Source: Bifidobacteriaceae bacterium (lineage in GTDB: Bacteria; Actinomycetota; Actinomycetes; Actinomycetales; WQXJ01). Taken from it: a stretch of DNA of 33,709 bases. The position numbers were made by a program, and so were the translations under genes. The DNA lies in the NCBI GenBank assembly GCA_031270825.1, contig JAISXH010000022.1:1-33709 (forward strand), written 5' to 3'. This document shows, in pieces, positions 26,877 to 33,709 of this stretch (position 1 is its first letter; every line of letters starts with the position of its first letter). The notes under the pieces are model-generated. The model ran no database searches. It was not told the DNA's origin and saw only the letters and a program-made list of their open reading frames with translations.

Positions 26877-29065
26877 ACCAAGGCGGGCTCGGCGAAGTGG
26901 ACGCGCTCGTGATGCTCGCCCTGCTTGCCCACGTTGAAGCTGGAAACCGGGCGGTGGTAGCCCATCACGCGAGTCCAGACTTCGCACGCGACTGGCTCGG
27001 CCGAGGGATTGGCTTCGGCACAGCGCGGGCAGGTCGGCTGTTCGCCGTCCAGATAGCCGTGGGTTGGGCAGATCGAGAAGGTCGGCGTGATGGTGATGTA
27101 CGGCAGCGAGAACCGAGTCAGCGAGCGCTTGATCAGTTCGCGACAGGCGGCGGCCGAAGAGATCGCCTCGCCCATGTAAAGGTGCAGGACCGTGCCGCCG
27201 GTGTACTTGCGCTGAAGCTCGTCTTGCAGTTCAAGCGCCTCGAATGGGTCGTCGGTGAAGCCGACCGGCAGCTGCGACGAGTTCGTGTAATAGGGGTTGT
27301 CCTGCGTGCCCGCCTGGATGATGTCCGGGAAGCGCCGCCGGTCCTCCTTGGCGAACCGGTAGGTGGTGCCTTCGGCCGGGGTGGCCTCCAGGTTGTATAG
27401 GTGGGTGGTCAGCTCCTGGAACTCGACCATCCGGGACCGCACGTGATCCAGCACCCGGATGGCAAGAGCCCGTCCCTCCGGCGTGGTGATGTCGCCTACC
27501 GCAGTATGTACCTGATGCCCGATGCCGTCCGGCCCGGCGTTGTCCAGCGCCGCGGCTCCCAGCGCCGGACGGAAGAAGTTGCGCGCCATCTCGTTCAGCC
27601 CGTTGACCCCGATGGTGGAGAAATGGTTCCGGAGCGTTCCCAGATACCGCTTGGTGTAGGGGAACAAGCCCTGGTCGATCAGGCGCTGGATGACCTTGCG
27701 CTTGACCTCGAGGCTGTCGCGAGACAATTCCAGCAGGCGGTCGAGCGCGCGCAGGAGGCCTGCCTCGTCGCCGGCGTGGACATAGCCCAGCCGGGCGCAG
27801 TTGATGGTGACCACGCCCAGGGAACCGGTCTGCTCCGCCGAGCCGAACAGCCCGTTGCCGCGCTTGAGCAGTTCGCGCAGGTCAAGCTGCAAGCGGCAGC
27901 ACATGGAGCGGATCTGGTTGGGCTTGAGCTCGGAGTTGATGAAGTTCTGGAAGTAGGGCAGGCCGTACTTGGCGGTCATGGCGAACAGCCGCTCGGCGTT
28001 GGGCGATTCCCAAGGGAAGTCTTGGGTGATGTTGTAAGTCGGGATCGGGAAGGTGAAGACGCGGCCCTTGGCGTCGCCGCGGGTCATGACCTCGATGTAG
28101 GCCTGGTTGATCATGTCCATCTCGGCTTGGAGCTCGCCGTAGGTGAAATCCTGGGCCACGCCCGCGACCACCGGCCGGTCTGAGCGCAGGTCCTCCGGGC
28201 AAGTCCAGTCGAAGGTCAGGTTGGTGAACGGTGTCTGGGTGCCCCAACGGGAGGGCACGTTGAGGTTGTAGACCAGTTCTTGGATGCCCTGGAGAACTTG
28301 CGCGTAGGTCATTTTGTCAAGCCGGACATACGGCGCCATGTAGGTGTCGAAGGAAGAGAACGCCTGGGCGCCCGCCCACTCGTTCTGGAGCGTGCCCAAG
28401 AAGTTGACGATCTGGCCGATCGCCGAGGAGAAGTGCTTGGGCGGCGCGGCGTCGATCTTGCCCGGCACGCCGTTGAGGCCCTCGGCCAGAAGCGTTCGCA
28501 GAGACCATCCGGCGCAATAGCCGCTGAGCATGTCGAGGTCGTGAATGTGCAGGTCTCCCTGGCGGTGTGCCCGCCCGATCTCCGGGGCGTAGACATGCGA
28601 GAGCCAGTAGTTGGCGATCACTTTGCCGGAGGTGTTGAGGATCAGCCCGCCCAGGGAGTAGCCCTGGTTGGCGTTGGCGTTGACCCGCCAATCGGACCGA
28701 TCCAAGTATTCGTTGATCGAGCTCTCCACATCCACCACCACGCGGGCGTCTTCGCGCAGGCGGGAATGCTGTTCCCGGTAGACGATGTAGGCGCGGGCGG
28801 TCGCCATGTAGCCGGCGTTCATCAGGGTCTGCTCGACACAGTCCTGGATTTGCTCGACCTGCGGCGTGCCGTCCAGTTTGCGGGTCACAAAGCGGGCCAG
28901 CAACAAGGCCTCCGCCGCGTCGAACTCCCCGGTGGCGGCGCCGGCTTTGGCGATCGCCCTGGCGATCCGGTCGAGTTCGAATGGAACAACCCGTCCGTCT
29001 CTCTTGGTGACGGCGGAGATGGTGCTGGAACCGTTGACAGCGGCATCGTGGGCCTGGGTGGTCAT
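26873..29065 (-). CDS. nrdD: anaerobic (class III) ribonucleoside-triphosphate reductase
   Basis: The 730-residue enzyme makes deoxynucleotides without oxygen. An ATP-cone regulatory domain begins ISAVTKRDGRVVPFELDRI. The catalytic barrel follows. Near the C-terminus come a zinc site (CPTHGY...CPRC) and the glycyl radical segment RVMGY, with the radical Gly at about position 702. The tail GYHRPVSSFNVGKQGEH resembles the GYxRP type of NrdD. GAGGAG precedes the start. A pair of NrdR-like boxes lies 86-133 bp upstream, indicating control by the ATP/dATP-sensing repressor NrdR. Confidence 0.96.
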   Translation of the reverse strand: MTTQAHDAAVNGSSTISAVTKRDGRVVPFELDRIARAIAKAGAATGEFDAAEALLLARFVTRKLDGTPQVEQIQDCVEQTLMNAGYMATARAYIVYREQHSRLREDARVVVDVESSINEYLDRSDWRVNANANQGYSLGGLILNTSGKVIANYWLSHVYAPEIGRAHRQGDLHIHDLDMLSGYCAGWSLRTLLAEGLNGVPGKIDAAPPKHFSSAIGQIVNFLGTLQNEWAGAQAFSSFDTYMAPYVRLDKMTYAQVLQGIQELVYNLNVPSRWGTQTPFTNLTFDWTCPEDLRSDRPVVAGVAQDFTYGELQAEMDMINQAYIEVMTRGDAKGRVFTFPIPTYNITQDFPWESPNAERLFAMTAKYGLPYFQNFINSELKPNQIRSMCCRLQLDLRELLKRGNGLFGSAEQTGSLGVVTINCARLGYVHAGDEAGLLRALDRLLELSRDSLEVKRKVIQRLIDQGLFPYTKRYLGTLRNHFSTIGVNGLNEMARNFFRPALGAAALDNAGPDGIGHQVHTAVGDITTPEGRALAIRVLDHVRSRMVEFQELTTHLYNLEATPAEGTTYRFAKEDRRRFPDIIQAGTQDNPYYTNSSQLPVGFTDDPFEALELQDELQRKYTGGTVLHLYMGEAISSAAACRELIKRSLTRFSLPYITITPTFSICPTHGYLDGEQPTCPRCAEANPSAEPVACEVWTRVMGYHRPVSSFNVGKQGEHHERVHFAEPALV

Positions 29066-29150
29066 TTTTTACGTCTCCTCTGGTTGCTTCGTCCTGCGAC
29101 TTCGCACGGCGGGCGGCCACTCGCGCGAGCGACCGGAATGAGAACCCACA

Positions 29151-29198
29151 CTACTGCATCTTGGGGTGATTCGCACTAGTTGCCACAGCATGTTGTGT
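29151..29198 (-). promoter_or_regulatory. pair of NrdR boxes upstream of nrdD
   Basis: The box at 29183-29198 reads CCACAGCATGTTGTGT, close to the NrdR consensus acaCwAtATaTwGtgt. A weaker box at 29151-29166 (CTACTGCATCTTGGGG) shares the C(A/T)GCAT(G/C)TTG core. Their centres are 32 bp apart, the three-turn spacing NrdR needs. Confidence 0.55.
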
Positions 29199-29313
29199 TT
29201 TGGTCTTGTCAGGGCCAGTCCCCAAAGGAGTCGGCCCGAATCCTGGCAGCGAAGCGCGCCAACGCGCCGCCGGAGGCGGCGGGGCCGATGGGCGGCGATC
29301 GTCCTCGCGGGGT

Positions 29314-30034
29314 CTAGGGACCCTCTTGGAGGGCGGCGGCGGGCTCGATGCGCGCGGCGCGAATGGCGGGCGCCAAGCCGGACAGAACGCCGGTCGCCAT
29401 GCCGACCAGAGCGGCGGCGGCGACCAGGCGCAAGTCCAGGACCGGGGTCCAGTCTTTGACCATGGAGACGAACACCACCGACAACAACCCCAAGGCGGCG
29501 CCGATCTCGAGGCGCAAGCGCAGTTGTCGCGGCTTGGCCAAACCGAGCGTTTGACGAGCCGTGGACCGCGGCGGACCGGTGGCGAACACGACCTCGGCGG
29601 GGAGCACGGGCGTCCACGCCGCCCGGTTCGCCTCCTCGAAGGCTTCCTGGGCTCGGTTCACGCCGCGGTCGGCCTGTTTGAGGGCGTCGTTGTCGGCATC
29701 GAGCAGCTCTTGGGCGGCCTCGACCGGATCCGGAGCCCCCTCCACCTGCTCCTGCGAACCCGGGGTCTGCGCCCGCTTGAGTTCGGCCTTGGCGACCGCC
29801 TTTTGGGCGGCCGGATTGACCGTGATCGGATCGGCGAAAGAGACATCTGCCCTGACCACCAAGGTGGCCTCGATGGCCTTCGCCTCCACCTTGGCGGTGA
29901 TCAGCCCGGGCTCCAACCGCGGCCCGGCCGCCTGCGAAGGCGACTTGACGAGCCGGCCCAGGCCGAATCCGGCCGGCGCCAGCCTCAGCGGCCGCCTGCA
30001 GCCGGCCAGTGGGAAGACTGTGACGGGATCGCAC
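29314..30034 (-). pseudogene. fusion scar of a periplasmic adaptor and a MacB-type permease
   Basis: The frame 29314-29916 joins two unrelated ends. The first part (LITAKVEAKAIEATLVVRAD, later LPAEVVFATGPPR) resembles the N-terminal and middle pieces of actinobacterial MacA/HlyD-like or peptidoglycan-binding adaptors. The last ~75 residues, with two membrane helices and the ending SGLAPAIRAARIEPAAAL, are the C-terminus of a MacB/FtsX permease. The rest of the adaptor, the ATPase and most of the permease are missing. Upstream, the same frame continues through FGLGRLVKSPSQAAGP, a typical adaptor N-terminus, without a normal start codon. A GTG at 30034 exists only in a shifted frame, so the 5' end is also frameshifted. 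It follows the deacetylase stop by 3 bp. Confidence 0.65.
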
Positions 30035-30037
30035 CGG

Positions 30038-30751
30038 TCAGTCAGGAATCAGGACGCGGCGAAACGATTCGGCCAGGCGTCCAGGCGGCAGCCCGAATTG
30101 GGCGGCGACGGCGGACGCATCGCGCCGGGCGCGATCTTGGGCCGCCTCCGGGTCGGGGTGTTGCGAGACGTGGGCCGCCAGCGCCGCCTGGCGTTGATCC
30201 CACACCGCGGTCACGTCGACGGCGTGGTCGGGGCGGGGGTCGCCTTGGAGCCACAGCTCGCGGACCTCGAACGCCTCCAGTCCGGCCGCGGCCAGGTCCG
30301 CGAACGCGAACGGGTTTCGGGCGAAGGGGTAAACCGCCCGGGCGACGGCCTCTCCCACCGCCAGGTGGTCGGGGTGGGACAGGCGGATATCGGCCCAGGT
30401 CCGTTCGGGGCTTTGGGCCAACACCAGGTCAGGCCGGACCTGGCGGATGACTTGCACGATGCCGCGGACCAAATCCGCGCTCGGGGTCACCTCGCCGTCG
30501 TGGAAGCCGTCCAGGAACCTGACATCTGTCACGCCCAAAATGGTCGCGGCCTGGCGTTGCTCGGCGCGGCGACGGCCGGCTACGGCGAAGCGGGCGGCAT
30601 CGGGCTCGAAACCGCCGGCGTCTCCCGAGGTGACGATCAAGTAGGTGACCGCCCAACCGTCCCGCGCCCACAAGGCGATGGTGCCGGAAGCCCAAAAGTC
30701 GGCATCGTCGGGATGGGCCATGACAACCAAAGCGCGCCTCACCCGCAGCAT
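30038..30751 (-). CDS. PIG-L family (LmbE/MshB-like) N-acetylglucosaminyl deacetylase
   Basis: The 237-residue zinc hydrolase has AHPDD at residues 12-16 (zinc ligands His13 and Asp16, catalytic Asp15) and the third ligand in HPDH at 126-129. In actinobacteria this family removes acetyl groups from GlcNAc-containing compounds, for example in mycothiol synthesis (MshB) or mycothiol-conjugate cleavage (Mca), but the substrate here is not determined. The ATG at 30751 is two bases after GGGGAG; GTG 30742 is better spaced and may be the true start. The adaptor-permease remnant follows directly. Confidence 0.85.
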   Translation of the reverse strand: MLRVRRALVVMAHPDDADFWASGTIALWARDGWAVTYLIVTSGDAGGFEPDAARFAVAGRRRAEQRQAATILGVTDVRFLDGFHDGEVTPSADLVRGIVQVIRQVRPDLVLAQSPERTWADIRLSHPDHLAVGEAVARAVYPFARNPFAFADLAAAGLEAFEVRELWLQGDPRPDHAVDVTAVWDQRQAALAAHVSQHPDPEAAQDRARRDASAVAAQFGLPPGRLAESFRRVLIPD

Positions 30752-30836
30752 TCTCCCCGATCAAGGCGACATCTGGCCAGCGCGGTGAGCGCGGCCGGCG
30801 TGACAGCGGCCAGGATAACGGCGCTGGCGGGTCGAA

Positions 30837-30842
30837 TAGGCT
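30837..30842 (+). promoter_or_regulatory. -10 element of a leaderless promoter
   Basis: TAGGCT fits the actinobacterial TAnnnT -10 pattern and lies six bases before GTG 30849, so transcription would start at or next to the start codon. No ribosome-binding site is present. Confidence 0.45.
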
Positions 30843-30848
30843 GGGGCG

Positions 30849-31361
30849 GTGTTCTTGGAGCGGACGGGACTGGTTGGGCGAACGCGGCCGCAGGTGCGAT
30901 TGGCCGGTCATTGGCGGCACACCAGCGCCGTCGGCGACTTGGTCACATCGCTCTATGCGGCTGGTCGGCCGGAATACCGGTCCGGGCGGGATGACCCGGC
31001 GCCGGGCGTGCCCTCCATCACCGCTGTGATGGACCGTCTGGCCTTGGGTGGTTTGGACCAGGTGGTCGAACTTCGCCCGTCCGAAGGTTGGGTTTTGGCA
31101 CAGGGACGATGCCGCCTGGACGGCCTAAGGGCATTCCTCGCCGAACGGGGTTTGGCTTTGGCGCCCGGAGTTCGGTTGGCGGACGACCCGGGCCGGGCCC
31201 GGAGGCGGGGCTGCGGGACCGTCGGCGCGGGCGTGATCGGCGGGGTGGTGGACGCCTGCTGGGCGGACGTGCTGACCAAAGACGGCCGCCTCGGCCGGCA
31301 CGCCGCCGCCCTGCCGCCAGACGCCCTCGTGGTGGCGGCCGCGCTGCGGCTGTCGCCCTGA
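30849..31361 (+). pseudogene. shortened DprE1-like FAD-binding oxidoreductase remnant
   Basis: The 170-residue frame starts ERTGLVGRTRPQVRLAG, like the LTGWGRTAPS start of DprE1 (decaprenylphosphoryl-ribose oxidase). It continues ELRPSEGWVLAQGRCRLDGL and FLAERGLALAPGVRL, typical of the FAD-binding PCMH fold, then GTVGAGVIGG and ADVLTKDGRLGRH. The pyrophosphate-binding loop (usually ARGLGRSYGD) and the long GGAIAADVHGKNH segment are missing or reduced, and the whole substrate domain (about 300 residues) is absent. It could be a decayed gene or a small divergent protein. The assignment is by pattern only. A leaderless promoter precedes it and a hairpin follows. Confidence 0.4.
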
Positions 31362-31370
31362 TCGGCAACT

Positions 31371-31386
31371 GCCCCGTGACCGGGGC
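31371..31386 (+). terminator. hairpin after the DprE1-like remnant
   Basis: GCCCCG and CGGGGC pair perfectly around TGAC, nine bases past the stop, followed by TTAG. It is a weak intrinsic terminator placed before the AEC gene. Confidence 0.4.
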
Positions 31387-31426
31387 TTAGCGTGGGCTGT
31401 GACCAACCAGCGGAAGGAGATGGAGC

Positions 31427-32392
31427 ATGTTCGCTGCTCTGCAGGGCTTTGTCACCGTCTCCGTGCCGATCGTGGTGGGCTACCTGATCGCCAGGTTCCG
31501 GGTGGTGACGCCACAGACCGCGAAACAGCTCAACCTGCTGGCGGTCAACGCTTTGGTGCCGGTGCTGCTATTTGTGATCATGTCCGAAGCGGAGCCGCGC
31601 CTGCTTTTCTCCTCGCTGGCCATGACCTCCTTCTTGGCCGCCGTGGCTGTGTTCGCGGCCTATGGCTTGGCGGCAGGACTGATCTGGCGCCCGGGCGGTT
31701 CGGCGCTGACAGTCGGCGCGCTGGCGGCCGGCTACACCAACGCCGGGAACATCGGCTTGCCGATCGCCATGCATATGCTGGGCGACCCGGCGCTGGTCGC
31801 GCCGATCGTGCTCTTCCAAACCGGATTCTTCGCGCCGATCGGGTTGGCTGTGTTGGCGGTGTTCGCCAAGCGGCGCGACAGCGGGCCGCCGGCTGTGGCT
31901 GACAAGCGGCTGGCCGCCCCGGTCGGGAAAGCCATCGCGGGCGCCATTTTCAGCCCGATCGTGATCGGGTCGCTCACCGGAGTGGCCGTTTCGGCCACGC
32001 ATTGGACCGTGCCGCTGGTGGCGATGGAGCCGATTCGGTTGATCGCCGGAGGCGCCGTCCCGATCATGCTGATCGCCTTCGGCATGTCGCTGCGGGAGAC
32101 GCCGGTGCTGGCGAAGACCTCCGCGCGCGGGCAGGTGGCCCTGATCACAGGCATGAAACTGCTGGTGATGCCGCTGACAGCGTGGACTCTGGGCCGGTTC
32201 GTGTTCGGCCTGGACCCAGCCGGCGTTTACGCCGTCACCACCATGGCCGCCCTGCCGACCGCCCAGAACGTTTTCAACTACTCCATCCGCTACGACGCCA
32301 GCCCGATTCTGGCCCGCGACTCAGTCACCCTGACCACCCTGGGCGCCGCGCCGATGGTCTTCGTGGTGGCGGCGCTGCTGGGAACGTCTTGA
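31427..32392 (+). CDS. AEC family transporter (auxin efflux carrier/malate permease type)
   Basis: The 321-residue membrane protein has about ten hydrophobic segments in the two five-helix halves typical of the family. Family features include LNLLAVNALVPVLLFVIMSE, the GYTNAGNIGLPIA helix break in the first half, and ALPTAQNVFNYSIRY in the second. AEC proteins move organic acids or related anions; the substrate is not predictable here. The start has a strong AAGGAGA site. It appears monocistronic, with a hairpin downstream. Confidence 0.9.
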   Translation: MFAALQGFVTVSVPIVVGYLIARFRVVTPQTAKQLNLLAVNALVPVLLFVIMSEAEPRLLFSSLAMTSFLAAVAVFAAYGLAAGLIWRPGGSALTVGALAAGYTNAGNIGLPIAMHMLGDPALVAPIVLFQTGFFAPIGLAVLAVFAKRRDSGPPAVADKRLAAPVGKAIAGAIFSPIVIGSLTGVAVSATHWTVPLVAMEPIRLIAGGAVPIMLIAFGMSLRETPVLAKTSARGQVALITGMKLLVMPLTAWTLGRFVFGLDPAGVYAVTTMAALPTAQNVFNYSIRYDASPILARDSVTLTTLGAAPMVFVVAALLGTS

Positions 32393-32408
32393 CCAGACCT
32401 GTGCTTGG

Positions 32409-32451
32409 GACACCGGCTTTCGGCGCGCGATGACGGCGCCGGCCCGGTGTC
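32409..32451 (+). terminator. long hairpin after the AEC transporter gene
   Basis: Outer arms GACACCGG/CCGGTGTC enclose an inner GGCGC/GCGCC pair, 16 bases past the stop. There is no T-run, but the stem is strong. Confidence 0.5.
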
Positions 32452-32763
32452 GCAGGCATCCCCAGTCCGCAGAAGGGGGCGATGCCGTCCACCCGGGGCG
32501 AGCGAACGGCATCGTCCAATAAGAGGTCGGCCAGCACCTATCTGTTGATGGCCAGCCAACTCTCGCGAAACACGCCAACTGGCCAGCCCGAGCAGCGGGC
32601 GCGTTTGGGGAAATCCGCATCGCGGTCACGAAGCCGGATTGCAACAGAGCCCGAAACCGTGGCCGCGCCAATCGCACCTGCGGCCAGCAAGGGTCTCCCC
32701 CGCACCGCAGCCGTCGCGAAACAGCAGGTCAGAGAGCTAGGTGACGTTACGGCAGAAATGTGC
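32452..32763. other. non-coding region before the RiPP-like cassette
   Basis: The plus frame from 32482 runs to 32811 across the operator and encodes a low-complexity product without a ribosome site; minus frames are equally unconvincing. TGACGTTACG at 32742-32751 resembles a half of the MerR-type operator just downstream. Nothing else is recognised. Confidence 0.4.
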
Positions 32764-32796
32764 TTGACCTTGACGCAACGTCATGGTCTCGAATAT
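32764..32796 (+). promoter_or_regulatory. MerR-type operator-promoter for the peptide cassette
   Basis: Arms GACCTTGACG (32766-32775) and CGTCATGGTC (32779-32788) flank CAA and are inverted repeats at 9 of 10 positions. A -35 element TTGACC starts at 32764 and a -10-like GAATAT is at 32791-32796. Long spacers (19-21 bp) filled by a palindrome are the hallmark of MerR-family control, where the regulator bends the DNA to activate. No MerR gene is in the window. Confidence 0.55.
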
Positions 32797-32862
32797 CACC
32801 TGTCCCGCTGAGAGCCCCAGGCCCGCAGCATCCAGTAATCGATCCGAAAGGCGGCGCACGCC

Positions 32863-32958
32863 ATGAACGCAGAATCTACAAAGAACCTCGATTGTGGGCT
32901 AGACCTAACCATCGCCGAGTATGACGTCACGCAGGCCCCGACCCTGCTTTGGTGGTGA
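32863..32958 (+). CDS. putative RiPP precursor peptide, 31 residues
   Basis: ATG 32863 opens a 31-codon frame. It begins MNAESTKNLDCGLDLTIAE, contains one Cys (position 11) and an LDLTI segment like the hydrophobic-acidic motifs that precursor peptides use to dock on RRE domains, and ends APTLLWW. An AAAGGCGG stretch lies 9-16 bases upstream. The stop TGA overlaps the GTG start of the RRE-peptidase gene. The layout suggests a leader of about 20 residues and a short C-terminal core ending in two tryptophans. I do not recognise the family. The call rests on size, layout, coupling and the partner gene; a chance short frame remains possible. Confidence 0.5.
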   Translation: MNAESTKNLDCGLDLTIAEYDVTQAPTLLWW

Positions 32959-33709
32959 CGAAAAGCATGTCCCATGCCCGTCGTGATGACGGGATAATCA
33001 GCGATGCCCCCGCCTGTCTCCACGAGATGGACGGGGGCATCTTGGTGGTTCCGGGCCACCGCAGCCAGCCTGAGCTAGAGACGGGTGGAGTCGTGGTGTT
33101 AGGACCGGACAACCGAGTGTTGCGGCTCGGGCGAGACGTCGGACGGCTCTATCAACGCCTCTGCGCGGCCCCTGGCGCCTCTGTAGCCCAGTTGGCACCC
33201 GAGTGGCGGCGCCAGGATCTAATGGCGGCGCTCCAGTCGCTGGAATCCGCTGGACTGATCGGATGGCCGAACGCCGAAGCGAGCGTTCCAGTACGCACTG
33301 GACGGGGTGCCAAAGAACGCCGATTCGAGTTCTTCAACCCAGCAGCTGTCTGCCGCGCCCTGGCCCGCCCGGCGGCGCTATTGACTGGTGCCGGCGGATT
33401 CGTCCTGTCGACAATTGGCGCGACGGCGCAACTCTTGTTCCTAATTGGATTCCGGGCGGACGCCACCCCTGGCGCAGGCGCGAATTGGGTCGCCGCAGGG
33501 CTGGTCGCGCTGACCCTGGTTCTGCACGAATTCGCCCACGGTGCGGTCTTGGCCCGCTGCGGCGGCGCGCCAAAAGCCATGGGCGCCATGCTGGTCTGCT
33601 TCGTTCCGGTTCTCTTCTGCGACATCGCTGACAGCCTGCGACTGGGGCGGCGAGAGCAGGTGAAAGTCGCTCTGGCCGGGGTCGCGCTCCAATGCCAGGT
33701 CGGGGCCGC
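32955..33709 (+). CDS. RRE-like domain fused to an M50 membrane metallopeptidase (runs off the right edge)
   Basis: The frame starts at GTG 32955, overlapping the peptide gene by GTGA, and remains open for 251 codons to the window end. Residues ~42-105 show a PqqD/RRE-like pattern: GGVVVLGPDNRVLRLGRDVG, then RLYQRLCAAPGASVAQLAP, and DLMAALQSLESAGLIGW. Membrane segments begin near residue 137. At 191-195 stands HEFAH within LVLHEFAHGAVLARCGG, the zinc motif of M50 (site-2-protease-like) peptidases, followed by another hydrophobic stretch. RRE domains bind RiPP leader peptides, and M50 proteins of this kind occur in peptide-modification clusters, so the likely role is leader recognition and processing or export at the membrane. 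ATG 32967 is an alternative start. Confidence 0.75.
   Translation, partial: MTKSMSHARRDDGIISDAPACLHEMDGGILVVPGHRSQPELETGGVVVLGPDNRVLRLGRDVGRLYQRLCAAPGASVAQLAPEWRRQDLMAALQSLESAGLIGWPNAEASVPVRTGRGAKERRFEFFNPAAVCRALARPAALLTGAGGFVLSTIGATAQLLFLIGFRADATPGAGANWVAAGLVALTLVLHEFAHGAVLARCGGAPKAMGAMLVCFVPVLFCDIADSLRLGRREQVKVALAGVALQCQVGA

Noticed and set aside
32482..32811. 109-residue plus ORF before the peptide cassette
   Set aside because: It runs across the MerR-type operator-promoter, lacks a ribosome site and has a low-complexity product.
33152..33625. 157-residue minus ORF and neighbours at the right edge
   Set aside because: They are antisense shadows of the RRE-M50 gene, whose plus frame carries recognisable motifs.

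Overview
This is a chromosome segment of a high-GC actinobacterium (Actinomycetota) centred on the replication origin. The evidence is the gene set and order: gyrA, gyrB, DUF721/DciA, recF, dnaN, oriC and dnaA on the minus strand, then rpmH, rnpA, yidD, yidC, jag, rsmG, parA and parB on the plus strand. Actinobacterial hallmarks include a DUF3566 protein next to gyrA, a 39-residue DLW-39 protein, a ParA whose N-terminal VSRET peptide is encoded by a parS site, an IdeR/DtxR-type iron box, and GTG/TTG starts with possible leaderless promoters. A class III ribonucleotide reductase (nrdDG) points to an anaerobic or facultative life. I cannot name the genus.

Left block (1-4042), accessory: a CRISPR array runs in from the left edge with no cas gene in view. 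Its last repeat is cut after 11 bases and joins directly to a parD antitoxin lacking its N-terminus, followed by an intact parE toxin. Next come a TetR-SDR oxidoreductase pair and a DUF4143 ATPase preceded by three 23-bp-spaced repeats.

Core block (4131-23764): tRNA-Ala, DLW-39, tRNA-Ile, DUF3566, gyrA and gyrB are followed by two tandem siderophore-type ABC exporter-fold genes. Both have lost their middle parts, and they lie downstream of a well-preserved iron box. Then come DUF721, recF, dnaN, an oriC with degenerate DnaA boxes and a recognisable DnaA-trio unwinding unit, dnaA, and the divergent rpmH-to-parB run, which carries two parS sites. ParB has an unusual Gly-rich insertion inside its CTPase domain.

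Right block (23765-33709), mixed: a queuosine-precursor transporter, a Pro/Ser-rich membrane protein, nrdDG under a probable pair of NrdR boxes, an adaptor-permease fusion scar, a PIG-L deacetylase, a short DprE1-like FAD-domain remnant and an AEC transporter.

The most interesting item is at the extreme right edge. A MerR-type operator-promoter is followed by a 31-codon gene encoding a peptide that ends in Leu-Leu-Trp-Trp. That gene overlaps by GTGA a protein fusing a PqqD-like peptide-recognition (RRE) region to an M50 HExxH membrane peptidase. Together these look like the start of an uncharacterised RiPP (ribosomally made, modified peptide) cluster that continues beyond the window. The recurring internal deletions in transporter and oxidoreductase genes suggest ongoing gene loss in this lineage.
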